From: Rosenbergiella epipactidis | GTDB taxonomy: Bacteria > Pseudomonadota > Gammaproteobacteria > Enterobacterales > Enterobacteriaceae | Direction: 5' to 3' | NCBI RefSeq assembly: GCF_018494055.1 | Contig: NZ_JABBFQ010000008.1 | Coordinates: 107,354-171,353 of the forward strand | Length of the DNA: 64,000 nucleotides | In this document: positions 18,615 to 26,910 of the stretch, in pieces | How positions within the stretch are numbered: position 1 is the first letter of the stretch | Layout: each line of letters opens with the position of its first letter | Program-made: the position numbers and the translations under genes | The notes under the pieces: model-generated | What the model saw: only the letters and a program-made list of their open reading frames with translations | The model's database searches: none | What the model was told of the DNA's origin: nothing

Positions 18615-19049
18615 TTAGCGGCTCGTAACAACTTTACGTTTTAAATAATGGTTTACTAGACTATCCCATACCCAGTTATAAAGATAAGTGTAAGGGAGAT
18701 AGAAAAATAGCAGCCCAATATCCATGGTAAAGGCGTCTTGAAGCGACATATTCATACACCAAGCCGTCAGGGGTAAGGCCATGCTCAATAAGCCCCCTTC
18801 GAAACCAATCGCTTGCAGTGAACGCACATAAAAGTTGCGGGGCGCACGGGGCGGATAGACGCGATCGAATAGGCTGTTAAACACCATATTCCAAGCCATT
18901 GCCAGCAAAGCAATGGCGATAACCGTTACGCCAATATGCCCAATAGGGCGTTGTAAAAGGAGGGCAGCAACCGGGATAGTGATGAGTAGCGCAGTAACTT
19001 CATACCCCACGGCGTGGAAAACTCTCTCTTTAAGCGATTTGTGACTCAT
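18615..19049 (-). CDS. PACE-family multidrug/biocide efflux transporter
   Basis: A 144-residue, four-helix inner-membrane protein of the proteobacterial antimicrobial compound efflux family (AceI type), built of two tandem bacterial-transmembrane-pair domains. The conserved Glu is in HAVGYEVTALL (near residue 17). WNMVFNSLFDR ends the first half, HAIGFEGG-like AIGFEGGLL opens the second, and it ends with YNWVWDSL. AceI relatives export chlorhexidine and short-chain diamines by proton antiport. A strong GGAGG ribosome-binding site precedes the ATG. A LysR-type gene is divergent across an 88-bp gap, the usual arrangement for PACE genes and their activators. Confidence 0.9.
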   Translation of the reverse strand: MSHKSLKERVFHAVGYEVTALLITIPVAALLLQRPIGHIGVTVIAIALLAMAWNMVFNSLFDRVYPPRAPRNFYVRSLQAIGFEGGLLSMALPLTAWCMNMSLQDAFTMDIGLLFFYLPYTYLYNWVWDSLVNHYLKRKVVTSR

Positions 19050-19104
19050 TGTTCCTCCAAGTTGATTAGGGCTATATTTTCAACGGCGAGGGTGTATAGT
19101 GCAA

Positions 19105-19130
19105 ACTAGCTAGTATCGTAAAAAACGATA
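19105..19130. promoter_or_regulatory. Candidate LysR-type binding site between the PACE and lysR genes
   Basis: The 10-bp palindrome ACTAGCTAGT (19105-19114) overlaps by one base the inverted repeat TATCGT-AAAAA-ACGATA (19114-19130). The latter is a 17-bp dyad of the size and T-N11-A form bound by LysR-type regulators. It ends 7 bp before the lysR start codon, a position suited to autorepression. Confidence 0.5.
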
Positions 19131-19137
19131 GGTAAAT

Positions 19138-20004
19138 ATGTATTACTCACCCGAATCTCTCGAAGCCTTTGTGCAATCTGTGGCAAGCGGATCCTTTTCA
19201 GCTGCTGCGCGCGCATTAGGGAAAAGTCAGTCGACCATCAGCGTGGCGGTCTCTAGCCTTGAAGATCATCTAGGTTTTGCAGTGTTTGAACGCACCTCAA
19301 GGCACTTGATGCTGACGGAGGAGGGACGGCGTGTGTTGGCCCAAGCCAGAGAGATCTTAGCGGCAAACCAACGCCTCGACGATGTGGCTTTGCGTTTGGC
19401 TCAAGGTATCGAACCGCGAGTCACCTTGGCGATCTCCGACCACTGGCCTGCAGGCCACCATGATCGATTACTAAGCCAATTTGCCGAAAAGTTTTCGGAA
19501 GTAGAATTTGAATGCCTCATCGCTGAAAACGAAGATGTTATCGAATTATTGAAAAGTGGCCGTGCGCAACTTGGCTTAATCACTAAACAACCCCACCTTC
19601 CAACTGAACTGGTCAGCCGAAGCTTAGCGATTTCTGGTCATACTGGTATCTATCTGGCGAAAGACCATCCGCTGTGCCAACAGGCAACGCTGACGCTTGA
19701 TGATCTAAAAGGTATCCGCCAACTGCAGCTTAATACTTGGAGTCGTGCAGGGATTCAACGTAGCGAAGGACTGGTATGGTCAGCCTCTTCTTACATTCTT
19801 TTGCTGGATATGGCGCAACAAGGGTTTGGCTGGGCAAAGTTACCCTGTTGGATGGTAGACTATTTTGGTAACGAGAGTCTAGCTCAGCTTCCCTTAGCTG
19901 GCTGGCCGCAACAAATTAACTTAGAGATTATTTGGTCTGCACGTCACAGCGTTGGCCCAGCCTGCTTATGGATGATTGATCAACTGACGGCCGCTAAGGA
20001 TTAG
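19138..20004 (+). CDS. LysR-type transcriptional regulator, divergent from the PACE exporter
   Basis: A 288-residue protein with an N-terminal winged helix-turn-helix ([20 protein letters not shown], about residues 20-39) and a LysR substrate-binding domain. It is divergently oriented to the PACE gene, and a dyad in the shared gap could be its site. Known PACE genes are often switched on by such a regulator in response to their substrates, so the pair probably forms a polyamine/biocide response unit. The 3' end overlaps the convergent ybaK gene by 4 bp. The ligand is unknown. Confidence 0.88.
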   Translation: MYYSPESLEAFVQSVASGSFSAAARALGKSQSTISVAVSSLEDHLGFAVFERTSRHLMLTEEGRRVLAQAREILAANQRLDDVALRLAQGIEPRVTLAISDHWPAGHHDRLLSQFAEKFSEVEFECLIAENEDVIELLKSGRAQLGLITKQPHLPTELVSRSLAISGHTGIYLAKDHPLCQQATLTLDDLKGIRQLQLNTWSRAGIQRSEGLVWSASSYILLLDMAQQGFGWAKLPCWMVDYFGNESLAQLPLAGWPQQINLEIIWSARHSVGPACLWMIDQLTAAKD

Positions 20005-20480
20005 TGGTCGCGCGCTATCTCGACAAACTGTGCACCCAGTTGAGTGGCGAGATCTTGTGGTGAGAGACTAATATCGAGTCCGCGTTTGCCACCGGAAATA
20101 TAGATTTTGGATTGATGTTCAGCACTGCGATCTATCACTGTCGGTAATCGCTTCTTTTGGCCGAGAGGGCTTATCCCACCCACTTTGTAGCCCGTCGTCC
20201 TTTCCGCGATGGTGGGATCAGCCATATCCACTTTTTTACACTTTAAGGCCTTTGCCACTTTTTTTAGGTCAAGTTGTGTCGACACCGGGGTTACGGCTAC
20301 CGCTAACTGCTTATTATCCCCGTTAATCGCGACCAGCAAGGTTTTGAACACGCTCGAGGCGACTAGACCTAACTTCTCAACGGCCTCATCACCAAAATGA
20401 GTATTAGTAGGATCGTGATCGTAGTGATGCTGTTGGTAAGCGATCTGCGCTTTCTCAAGTTGTAAAATGGCAGGGGTCAT
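20001..20480 (-). CDS. ybaK: Cys-tRNA(Pro)/Cys-tRNA(Cys) deacylase YbaK
   Basis: A 159-residue YbaK/ProX-type editing protein, the same length as in E. coli. It hydrolyses mischarged Cys-tRNA(Pro) in trans, working beside prolyl-tRNA synthetase. Recognisable segments are [12 protein letters not shown], the catalytic-Lys region [10 protein letters not shown] (near residue 45), [10 protein letters not shown], and the glycine-rich [18 protein letters not shown] (near 100). The start has AGGAAA upstream and overlaps the ybaP stop by 4 nt. Confidence 0.96.
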   Translation of the reverse strand: MTPAILQLEKAQIAYQQHHYDHDPTNTHFGDEAVEKLGLVASSVFKTLLVAINGDNKQLAVAVTPVSTQLDLKKVAKALKCKKVDMADPTIAERTTGYKVGGISPLGQKKRLPTVIDRSAEHQSKIYISGGKRGLDISLSPQDLATQLGAQFVEIARDH

Positions 20481-21298
20481 CGTGACTTTTCCTGTGCAGG
20501 TGAAGTGATAAGGCCAATCACATTATCGGGACCGCTCAAATGTAGAGCGCCCACAGCCACTAAATATCGGCCGGGGGGGAGAGCGAGTAATTGTCTCGCC
20601 CACTGTTTATTACGCTCGGTGATAAAAGTCTGCTGTAAATCGTCACCGAAACTACGCGATAGCTTAGGCAGTGGAGAGTGGGAGGATTGTTTTTTGGATA
20701 ACCACCAATCAATCATCTTTTGTAACTGTCGCGCATTACTGCGCCAATGCACCAAGCTATCAAGTAATAAATCTAGGCCTTGATGGGGCAAGTTTGTCAG
20801 GAGTTGGAGTTGTTGTTGTGGGCTTTCCAGAGCAATTACCGGTTGATTCGCCTGGTGGGCAAGGTTTAATAGTTGATGGTCCACCCCAAATTCGGGGCGT
20901 AGTCCCAGCATATGGGCTTGTTTCTGTTGTAATGTCAGGCCAATCTGCCACGCAGGAAACTGAGCAAGCATTAAGGGATCGAGGTGACACTCTTGGCAGG
21001 CCGCTTCAAACTGTTGCCACTGCTCGGGTGTTAACTGTTGCTGTAGCGTGGGGACCTGAGCTGAAGAGTCAATTTCAGGGACTTGGCTTTGCGTAATATC
21101 AGCTTCAACAACTAAAGCGTGACAGTCACGCAGTCTGTTACGTAGCTCGCTCGGTAGGGGAGCCATCGCAGGCACGCCCATATGAATACTGCCAACAAGA
21201 ATAAACTCTCGCTCTCCTCGTGGACAGGTATACGAGAGCCATTCTTGGTTCGGCCTAAGCCACTGACGAATTTTGGTTAGAAACGAAGTATTAGTCAT
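20477..21298 (-). CDS. ybaP: TraB/GumN-family protein YbaP
   Basis: A TraB/GumN-domain protein of about 273 residues, corresponding to E. coli YbaP. Two conserved family motifs are present, [11 protein letters not shown] near the N-terminus and [18 protein letters not shown] near the C-terminus, with a glutamine/leucine-rich middle. Family members are thought to be metal-dependent hydrolases, but the function of YbaP is not established. I took the ATG at 21298, which overlaps the copper-chaperone stop by 8 bp; a frame to 21325 would lie inside that gene. Lying between copper genes and ybaK, it is co-oriented with both. Confidence 0.82.
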   Translation of the reverse strand: MTNTSFLTKIRQWLRPNQEWLSYTCPRGEREFILVGSIHMGVPAMAPLPSELRNRLRDCHALVVEADITQSQVPEIDSSAQVPTLQQQLTPEQWQQFEAACQECHLDPLMLAQFPAWQIGLTLQQKQAHMLGLRPEFGVDHQLLNLAHQANQPVIALESPQQQLQLLTNLPHQGLDLLLDSLVHWRSNARQLQKMIDWWLSKKQSSHSPLPKLSRSFGDDLQQTFITERNKQWARQLLALPPGRYLVAVGALHLSGPDNVIGLITSPAQEKSR

Positions 21299-21494
21299 CG
21301 AGATGAGCGTGATAGCCTTCGTCACTGATCACATCGATTAACACCTCTGGTGCTGCCGTACTGACGACGGTGGCATGGTCAATCGTCACCTGTGCTGAGG
21401 TGACATCAGAGCGTTGTTCGAGTATCTTTTTAACTTGTGAGACACAATGATTACAAGATAGACCGCTGAGAGTGAATTGTAATGTGCTAGACAT
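21291..21494 (-). CDS. copZ: Copper chaperone resembling the first metal-binding domain of CopA
   Basis: A 67-residue ferredoxin-like HMA domain with the Cu(I) site LSCNHC (residues 12-17). Residue by residue it follows the first metal-binding domain of E. coli CopA (LTLDGLSCGHCVK there, FTLSGLSCNHCVS here) and stops where that domain ends. It sits where E. coli carries copA, between ybaP and cueR. A typical CueR promoter precedes it, so it should be copper-induced. It probably binds cytosolic Cu(I) and passes it to an exporter encoded elsewhere. No CopA transmembrane or ATPase sequence remains here. The ribosome-binding site TAGGAG is good. Confidence 0.9.
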   Translation of the reverse strand: MSSTLQFTLSGLSCNHCVSQVKKILEQRSDVTSAQVTIDHATVVSTAAPEVLIDVISDEGYHAHLDD

Positions 21495-21526
21495 AGTCGC
21501 TCCTAATTCAGAGGGTGTAAAACAGT

Positions 21527-21557
21527 AGTGTAGACCTTACCCTTAGGGGGAGGTCAA
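21527..21557 (-). promoter_or_regulatory. CueR-dependent promoter of the copper chaperone
   Basis: On the minus strand the order is TTGACC (21557-21552), a 19-nt spacer and TACACT (21532-21527). The over-long spacer is the hallmark of MerR-family promoters. It contains a dyad with ACCT/AGGT outer arms and CCC/GGG inner arms, closely resembling the E. coli copA operator. The divergent cueR starts 29 bp away. Confidence 0.88.
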
Positions 21558-21585
21558 GCCTTGCGCACGAATCGAGGAGTAAAAG

Positions 21586-21999
21586 ATGAATATTAGCCAA
21601 GCCGCACAGCGGACAGGACTCACCAGTAAAGCAATTCGTTTTTACGAAGACAGAGGGCTATTCACCCCGCCGCCTCGATCCCTTAATGGCTATCGAGACT
21701 ACCATGATCAGCATATCGAGGAATTGACCCTTATTAAGCAAGCGAAAGCTGCAGGATTTTCTTTGGATGAGTGTCGGGAATTCGTCGAACTGTATCGTGA
21801 TCCGCAGCGCCGAAGCGCAGATATAAAAGCGCGAACTCTAGAGAAAATTGAGCAGTTAACTCGTCAGCTGGATGAAATTACCCAAATACGGCAGCGATTA
21901 ATAAGCTTGGCGGCGAATTGCCCCGGCGATGATAATGCAGAGTGTCCGATAATTGCCGGATGGACTCAGGGCTGTCATCAAAACAGCCCAGAGTCCTAA
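21586..21999 (+). CDS. cueR: Copper-responsive MerR-family activator CueR
   Basis: A 137-residue MerR-family regulator that senses Cu(I)/Ag(I) and activates copper-efflux promoters. It has the N-terminal helix-turn-helix (MNISQAAQRTGLTSKAIRFY), wing residues including GYRDY, and a dimerisation helix. The metal-binding loop reads CPGDDNAECPI, and its two cysteines correspond to Cys112 and Cys120 of E. coli CueR. The ribosome-binding site GAGGAG is strong. Its last codons form one arm of a terminator-like hairpin. E. coli neighbours qmcA and ybbLM are absent, so ybbN follows convergently at 4 bp. Confidence 0.96.
   Translation: MNISQAAQRTGLTSKAIRFYEDRGLFTPPPRSLNGYRDYHDQHIEELTLIKQAKAAGFSLDECREFVELYRDPQRRSADIKARTLEKIEQLTRQLDEITQIRQRLISLAANCPGDDNAECPIIAGWTQGCHQNSPES
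21962..21996. terminator. Hairpin inside the 3' end of cueR
   Basis: GGACTC-A-GGGCTGT (21962-21975) pairs with ACAGCCC-A-GAGTCC (21983-21996), giving 13 bp with one A.A mismatch and a 7-nt loop. It ends directly before the cueR stop codon, and the convergent ybbN ends 5 bp further on. It is probably a shared terminator embedded in coding sequence. Confidence 0.6.
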
Positions 22000-22003
22000 G
22001 ATC

Positions 22004-22864
22004 TTAGTAGAGCAGGGAGTAGAGCTGGCGACGATAACGTGTAGCCAGTGCATCACCAGTCCCTAAGGCCGCAAGAATTTCCTGGAACGTTTTTCTCACT
22101 TGCCCTTCGCCACAACTGAGGTCTTTACGCAGCAAGGTGAAGAGTAGCTCCAACGCTTCTTCATGACGACCCACTTGCTGTAATTGGATCGCCAGATGGT
22201 TGGCAACGCTTGCATTGTTCGGATCGTCGGCGAGCTCTGCTTGTAACTGCTGGATTTGCGGTGAATCCGCCGCTTGCTTGAGTAAATCGATCTGCGCCAA
22301 TAATCCCTGATAACGGCTATCTTGATCCTGTAAGGGTACGGCTTTTAATACGTCTTCGGCTTCTTCACTGCGGTTTAGGTCGAGTAGGGTTTGTGCATAG
22401 AGAAAGCCGATTTCACTACTCTTTTCACTCAGTTGCCAAGCATCACGCAGCAGAGGGAGGGCCTCTAGCGGTTTATCTTCGGCCAGCAAGGCTTGCGCCT
22501 GTTGCACTTTTAGATCTTCTTCGCGGGGCAACACTTTGGCCAGCAATTCACGAATAGCCGCTTCAGGTTGTGGCCCTTGGAATCCATCGACGGGTTGACC
22601 ATTTTGAAAGAGATAGACAGTCGGAATAGCGCGCAGACCAAATTGACTCGCGATATGCTGCTGTTGGTCACAATCGAGGCGAGCGAGGATAAATTGTCCG
22701 GCGTACTCATTCGCCAACTTTTCTAATACTGGGTTAAGCTCAAGACAATGCTGACTACGCTCTGACCAGAAGTAAAAGACCACGGGGATCTGAGCCGACT
22801 GCTGTAATACCTGTTGAAGGTTACTCTCGTCGATCTCAATAATCGACGCCTGGGGTGACATCAT
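22004..22864 (-). CDS. cnoX: Chaperedoxin CnoX (YbbN)
   Basis: A 286-residue protein: a thioredoxin fold (about residues 5-110) followed by tetratricopeptide repeats. Instead of the CxxC redox motif it has SERSQHC, the SxxC form of E. coli CnoX, which acts as a holdase under hypochlorous stress and hands clients to GroEL and DnaK. Conserved blocks include [20 protein letters not shown] and the C-terminal [19 protein letters not shown] placed the start at 22864, where GAGG lies 6 nt upstream; the earlier ATG at 22876 contains that ribosome-binding site. Confidence 0.94.
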   Translation of the reverse strand: MMSPQASIIEIDESNLQQVLQQSAQIPVVFYFWSERSQHCLELNPVLEKLANEYAGQFILARLDCDQQQHIASQFGLRAIPTVYLFQNGQPVDGFQGPQPEAAIRELLAKVLPREEDLKVQQAQALLAEDKPLEALPLLRDAWQLSEKSSEIGFLYAQTLLDLNRSEEAEDVLKAVPLQDQDSRYQGLLAQIDLLKQAADSPQIQQLQAELADDPNNASVANHLAIQLQQVGRHEEALELLFTLLRKDLSCGEGQVRKTFQEILAALGTGDALATRYRRQLYSLLY

Positions 22865-22936
22865 AATATTCCTCATCTATTAACTCTTCGCTTAACGCTA
22901 AACATGGGGATCTTTTCGCTCAGCTTCAAGCGGTAT

Positions 22937-23722
22937 TCACGATTTCTTACTGGGATTATTGAGAATACTGTCCATCAGCCAGCTTGGTAGCAGGCGCTTT
23001 GCGATAGCCATCGCGTAAGTGACTAGGGTGACAGGATAGCGGCGTAGAGGGTAACGGCTTTCTAGCGCATGACGTATTTTCGGGAGCAGCGCTTCAGGGG
23101 GCAGGGCGAAGCGAGCGGCTATTCCTGGGTTTTCGATAGGATTAGCGTGATCCCCTTGCTGAACGTTAGTCGAAAACGCCGTGGTGATCGGCCCAGGCTC
23201 AAGCAAGCTCACCGAAATAGGCTCCTTGGAAAGCTCCATTCGCAGCGTATCGGTCCAAGCCTCTAAGGCATATTTACTGGCAGCATAGGCACCGCGCCCA
23301 GGGGTGGCAATAAACCCCATTACCGAACTGGTATTGAGAATTCGCGCATGGCCATTTGCTCGCAGCAGCGGCAACAATCCTAAGGTTAACTGATGTACGC
23401 CAAAGAAATTGGTTGAGAACTGACGTTCCATTTGTTGCCGGCTAATGGTCGTTAAGGGACCATACTGACCGTAACCTGCATTATTGAATAGGGCAAAGAG
23501 CTTTCCGCCAGTAAGGGATTTAACGCTTTCGATGGCCTGTTCAACCGAGGTAGGATCATCCATATCGATCAGTATGGCCGTCAGTCCTAACGCATTCAAT
23601 CGGCTTAAATCGTCGGGTTTACGACAGCCTGCAATAACACGGTATCCACGCTGGTGAAGGTCGAGGGCGCTAATCAGGCCGATGCCACTTGAGCAGCCAG
23701 TAATAAGGACATTTTTTTGCAC
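22937..23722 (-). CDS. ybbO: Short-chain dehydrogenase YbbO
   Basis: A 261-residue classical SDR with the NADP-binding TGCSSGIG at residues 8-15, NNAGYG near 85, and the catalytic YAASK near 150. It aligns with E. coli YbbO, an NADP-dependent aldehyde reductase. It starts with GTG, and the E. coli protein has the same VLITGCSSGIG beginning after a short extension. The gene lies next to ybbN as in E. coli, with tesA and later genes missing between it and purK. Confidence 0.92.
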   Translation of the reverse strand: MQKNVLITGCSSGIGLISALDLHQRGYRVIAGCRKPDDLSRLNALGLTAILIDMDDPTSVEQAIESVKSLTGGKLFALFNNAGYGQYGPLTTISRQQMERQFSTNFFGVHQLTLGLLPLLRANGHARILNTSSVMGFIATPGRGAYAASKYALEAWTDTLRMELSKEPISVSLLEPGPITTAFSTNVQQGDHANPIENPGIAARFALPPEALLPKIRHALESRYPLRRYPVTLVTYAMAIAKRLLPSWLMDSILNNPSKKS

Positions 23723-23787
23723 AGGTTAAGGCTCAGGAGAGTGAGAATACTTCTACGCTAGCATAGAGAGAGGGCAAAGTGCCAGTT

Positions 23788-23810
23788 TTGCTGGGGGGAT
23801 CCCCCAGCAA
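23788..23810. terminator. Strong GC hairpin between purK and ybbO
   Basis: TTGCTGGGGG (23788-23797), GAT and CCCCCAGCAA (23801-23810) form a perfect 10-bp stem just past the purK stop on the minus strand. The sequence after it on that strand is AAAAC rather than a T-run, so it is either a stabilising hairpin or a non-canonical terminator. Confidence 0.5.
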
Positions 23811-23816
23811 GGATTA

Positions 23817-24878
23817 TTATTGATTTTTCGCCCAGGCGAGCGCGGGGGCATATTCGGCAGGCAGTAAGTGAGAGAGCTGAGATAAGCTCTGCTGCAAGGC
23901 AGTCGACTCTGTGCTACAGAGAGTCAAGTGGCCCACTTTTCGGCCGGGCCGCACGGCTTTGTCGTACCAGTGTAGATGGATAAGCGGATCGGCTAGCCAG
24001 CGGTAATCAAGCTCACAACCAATCAGGTTAATCATTACCGCGGTTGATTCAACAACCGGACGCGGCAGCGGTAAATCGCAAAGGGCGCGAAGATGCAGTT
24101 CAAATTGGCTAATTGATGCGCCGTTTTGTGTCCAGTGTCCGCTGTTGTGAACTCGTGGGGCTAACTCGTTGATTAATAAACCCTCGGGTGTGACAAAGCA
24201 CTCCATTGCCATCACACCGACATAGTTTAATTCCGTCAGAATGGCGGTCAACATCGCTTCTGCTTGCTGTTGATGCGCAGGGCTAGGTTGTGGGTGCGCG
24301 ACACTGGCAAACAGAATCCCCTGCTGATGCAGATTATGTGTTACCGGGTAAAACACGATTTCTCCGGCGGCATTTCTGGCCCCGACCAGCGAAAGTTCGC
24401 CAGTGAAATTTATCGCTTGTTCAACGATGCATTCGCCGTAGCATTCATTCGGTAATTCTTCGGTGGTCTGGGAGGTGAGTCGCCATTGCCCTCGACCATC
24501 ATAGCCACCGGTGCGGCGCTTAATAATCGCCAGCTCACCGTAGGTTGCAAAAATAGTTGGCCATTGCTCAGCAGAACGGAGTAATTGCCACGGGGCGGTG
24601 GCAAGACCCAGTTGGTCCAGTAACTGTTTCTGAGGCAATCGGTCGGCTAATCGAGGGAAAATATCCCGATTGATAAATGCGTCATGAGAAGCTAATTGGC
24701 GGGTAAGGGGGGTCTCTGGCCAACGTTCGATTTCAGCGGTAATGATACTTTGCTTAATCGGCAGTTCATCAGGATTCGCATCAATCCCTACCGGATGCAC
24801 CGCTATGCCTAAGGGTTCGCCCGCTTGGCGCAACATTCTACCTAATTGACCATTCCCGAGCACGCAGACTGACTTCAT
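23817..24878 (-). CDS. purK: N5-carboxyaminoimidazole ribonucleotide synthase
   Basis: A 353-residue ATP-grasp enzyme making N5-CAIR from AIR, ATP and bicarbonate in purine synthesis (E. coli 355). The N-terminal [19 protein letters not shown] is characteristic. Central lysine and glycine segments ([14 protein letters not shown]) and [16 protein letters not shown] mark the nucleotide and metal sites. The start overlaps the purE stop by 4 nt, so purE and purK are translationally coupled and share the PurR-controlled promoter before purE. Confidence 0.97.
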   Translation of the reverse strand: MKSVCVLGNGQLGRMLRQAGEPLGIAVHPVGIDANPDELPIKQSIITAEIERWPETPLTRQLASHDAFINRDIFPRLADRLPQKQLLDQLGLATAPWQLLRSAEQWPTIFATYGELAIIKRRTGGYDGRGQWRLTSQTTEELPNECYGECIVEQAINFTGELSLVGARNAAGEIVFYPVTHNLHQQGILFASVAHPQPSPAHQQQAEAMLTAILTELNYVGVMAMECFVTPEGLLINELAPRVHNSGHWTQNGASISQFELHLRALCDLPLPRPVVESTAVMINLIGCELDYRWLADPLIHLHWYDKAVRPGRKVGHLTLCSTESTALQQSLSQLSHLLPAEYAPALAWAKNQ

Positions 24879-25384
24879 GCATCCTCCCGCGGATCGGGGT
24901 GTTGCAGCACGGCATCGGTCTGCTTAACACGCCATTCAGCCAAACGCGAAGCAATTAGGGAGTCATGCAGGGCAAGGATTTGTGCCGCTAATAACGCCGC
25001 ATTGGCCGCACCCGCTTTACCGATCGCCAGGGTACCAACCGGAATACCCTTAGGCATTTGTACAATAGAGTAAAGGCTGTCAACACCACTTAAGGCTGCG
25101 CTTTGCACAGGTACGCCTAACACTGGGACCAGGGTTTTTGCCGCGAGCATTCCGGGCAGGTGTGCTGCACCGCCCGCGCCCGCGATGATGACATCGAAAC
25201 CCTGCTGTTGAGCGTTTTCGGCGAAGCTAAAGAGTTTATCGGGGGTACGGTGGGCGGAAACGACTTCCACATGATGGGCAATGCCTAACTCGGTTAATAC
25301 GTCAGCGGCAGACTGCATCGTAACCCAGTCACTTTTTGAACCCATGACTATGGCGACTTTAGCGGGGGCAGAACTTAACGACAT
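24875..25384 (-). CDS. purE: N5-carboxyaminoimidazole ribonucleotide mutase
   Basis: A 169-residue class I PurE that moves the carboxylate of N5-CAIR to give CAIR. Motifs are MGSKSDW (about residues 14-20), SAHRTPD (near 44) and [11 protein letters not shown] (near 71). The active-site His is in SAHRTP. It is the first gene of the purEK operon, and a PurR operator and promoter lie 64-106 bp upstream. Confidence 0.97.
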   Translation of the reverse strand: MSLSSAPAKVAIVMGSKSDWVTMQSAADVLTELGIAHHVEVVSAHRTPDKLFSFAENAQQQGFDVIIAGAGGAAHLPGMLAAKTLVPVLGVPVQSAALSGVDSLYSIVQMPKGIPVGTLAIGKAGAANAALLAAQILALHDSLIASRLAEWRVKQTDAVLQHPDPREDA

Positions 25385-25447
25385 GAACTCAACTCCTCGT
25401 TCCTAAAACGTACACAAGCTTCTCTGACTCACGATAATTAGGCCGCA

Positions 25448-25485
25448 AGAATAGCATGTCAATGCTGTTAGGAAAACGGTTGCGT
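25448..25485 (-). promoter_or_regulatory. purEK promoter with PurR operator
   Basis: The 16-mer at 25470-25485 reads ACGCAACCGTTTTCCT on the minus strand. From memory it is identical to the E. coli purE PurR operator. A -10 TATTCT (25453-25448) follows 17 nt after a TTTTCC that lies inside the operator, as in E. coli. PurR with hypoxanthine or guanine should repress here. An alternative -35, TTGACA, also lies between operator and gene. Confidence 0.88.
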
Positions 25486-25492
25486 CGTATTA

Positions 25493-26209
25493 TTACCAAG
25501 GAAAATGGCTAAGGGTTAAGCCTTGTTCGGTCCATTCGATCATCCACCCTTCATGGTGCCACGCGCCTAGCACGGCTCGTTGAGCTAAGGCTGAAATCTC
25601 AGGGATGGGGTGGATCGCCGGTTGGTGGGTATGGCCATGCACCAGTAAGGTCGCCTGATGCCGCTGCAGTACTTCAATCACGGCTTGTGGGTTGACGTCC
25701 ATCACGGCCATGGTTTTATGCTGATTAGCCTGTTGACTGCTTTGTCGCATTTTACGGGCGATATTAAGACGTAATGCGAGCGGTAGACGTAAGAAAAGCC
25801 ATTGGATCCATGGTGTGTGGACTTTCTTACGAAAGGCCAGGTAGCCGATATCATCGGTACAGAGTGTGTCGCCATGCATAATGACCAGTCGTTGACCAAA
25901 ACGTTCAAGGACAACCTCTTCAGCAAGTCGTTGCATACCGGCTTGTTGTGCAAAGCGTTTACCCACTAAAAAATCCCGGTTGCCATGAATAAAATAGACT
26001 GGGATAGGCAGCGCAGCGAGAGCTTGTGCGATTTGCTGATGGAGTGGGGAGGGGTCATCATCGCCAATCCACGCTTCAAATAGGTCGCCTAAAATATAGA
26101 GTTCGCTACAGGTTAACGCTTGATTGGCGAGAAAATGCAGAAAACCGGCAGTAATTGCCGGTTCTTCCTGACACAGATGAAGATCTGCGATAAACAGGAT
26201 TCGTGACAT
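25493..26209 (-). CDS. lpxH: UDP-2,3-diacylglucosamine diphosphatase LpxH
   Basis: A 238-residue calcineurin-like phosphoesterase that converts UDP-2,3-diacylglucosamine to lipid X in lipid A synthesis. Metal-ligand motifs appear in order: DLHL (near residue 8), [11 protein letters not shown] (near 41), GNRDF (near 79), MHGDTL (near 114) and HGHTHQP (near 195). Its start overlaps the ppiB stop by one base (TAATG). The gene order purE-lpxH-ppiB-cysS matches E. coli. Confidence 0.96.
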   Translation of the reverse strand: MSRILFIADLHLCQEEPAITAGFLHFLANQALTCSELYILGDLFEAWIGDDDPSPLHQQIAQALAALPIPVYFIHGNRDFLVGKRFAQQAGMQRLAEEVVLERFGQRLVIMHGDTLCTDDIGYLAFRKKVHTPWIQWLFLRLPLALRLNIARKMRQSSQQANQHKTMAVMDVNPQAVIEVLQRHQATLLVHGHTHQPAIHPIPEISALAQRAVLGAWHHEGWMIEWTEQGLTLSHFPW

Positions 26210-26703
26210 TACTCGGTCACGATCGCTTTTTGAATCACAACATCTTCTTTAGGCACATCTTGGTGCATACCACTGCGGCCCGTTGATACTGCCTTGATTT
26301 TTTCAACTACGTCCATGCCTTCAACCACTTCAGCAAAGACACAGTAGCCCCAGCCTTGAACGCTTTCGTCACGGAAGTTCAGAAAGTCGTTATCAGCAAC
26401 GTTGATAAAGAATTGTGCCGTTGCAGAGTGAGGCGCAGAGGTACGGGCCATCGCTAGCGTACCACGGGTGTTTTTTAGGCCATTGTTAGCTTCATTACGA
26501 ATTTCTGCTTTGGTATTTTTTTGCTGCATACCAGGTTCAAATCCGCCGCCTTGGATCATAAAACCATTGATCACACGGTGGAAAATAGTGTTGTCGTAAA
26601 AACCTTCGCTACAGTAGCTTAAAAAGTTTTTTACTGTTTCTGGTGCTTGCTCATCAAAAGTTTTGATGACGATATCGCCAAAATTCGTTTGGAAGGTGAC
26701 CAT
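26209..26703 (-). CDS. ppiB: Cytoplasmic peptidyl-prolyl cis-trans isomerase B
   Basis: A 164-residue cyclophilin, the same length as E. coli PpiB and without a signal peptide. Active-site elements are [13 protein letters not shown] (near residue 41), the AMAR segment and SATAQFFIN (near 95), and the [19 protein letters not shown] block. It catalyses proline isomerisation in protein folding. It is divergent from cysS across a 207-bp gap with an AT-rich minus-strand -10-like sequence (TTATAA). Confidence 0.97.
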   Translation of the reverse strand: MVTFQTNFGDIVIKTFDEQAPETVKNFLSYCSEGFYDNTIFHRVINGFMIQGGGFEPGMQQKNTKAEIRNEANNGLKNTRGTLAMARTSAPHSATAQFFINVADNDFLNFRDESVQGWGYCVFAEVVEGMDVVEKIKAVSTGRSGMHQDVPKEDVVIQKAIVTE

Positions 26704-26910
26704 AATGATTTCCTGTCAGGGTTAAAATAACTATTCGCTGGTTTTCACCGGCAGTTTGTGCCGCCGGAGGTTCTATTTTATAACATAAATTGATGCATTA
26801 CGTCAGTATTGTCCAAGACGCGGTGACAGGGCTTGCATTCATTCGCTTGAGGAATAAAAATACGGCACACTACGCAAAAAAGTCGCGACACATCATTACG
26901 GAAGAGTTAC

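Noticed and set aside
20671..21096. 141-codon plus-strand frame inside ybaP
   Set aside because: Opposite ybaP, which has both TraB/GumN motifs and good coupling to its neighbours.
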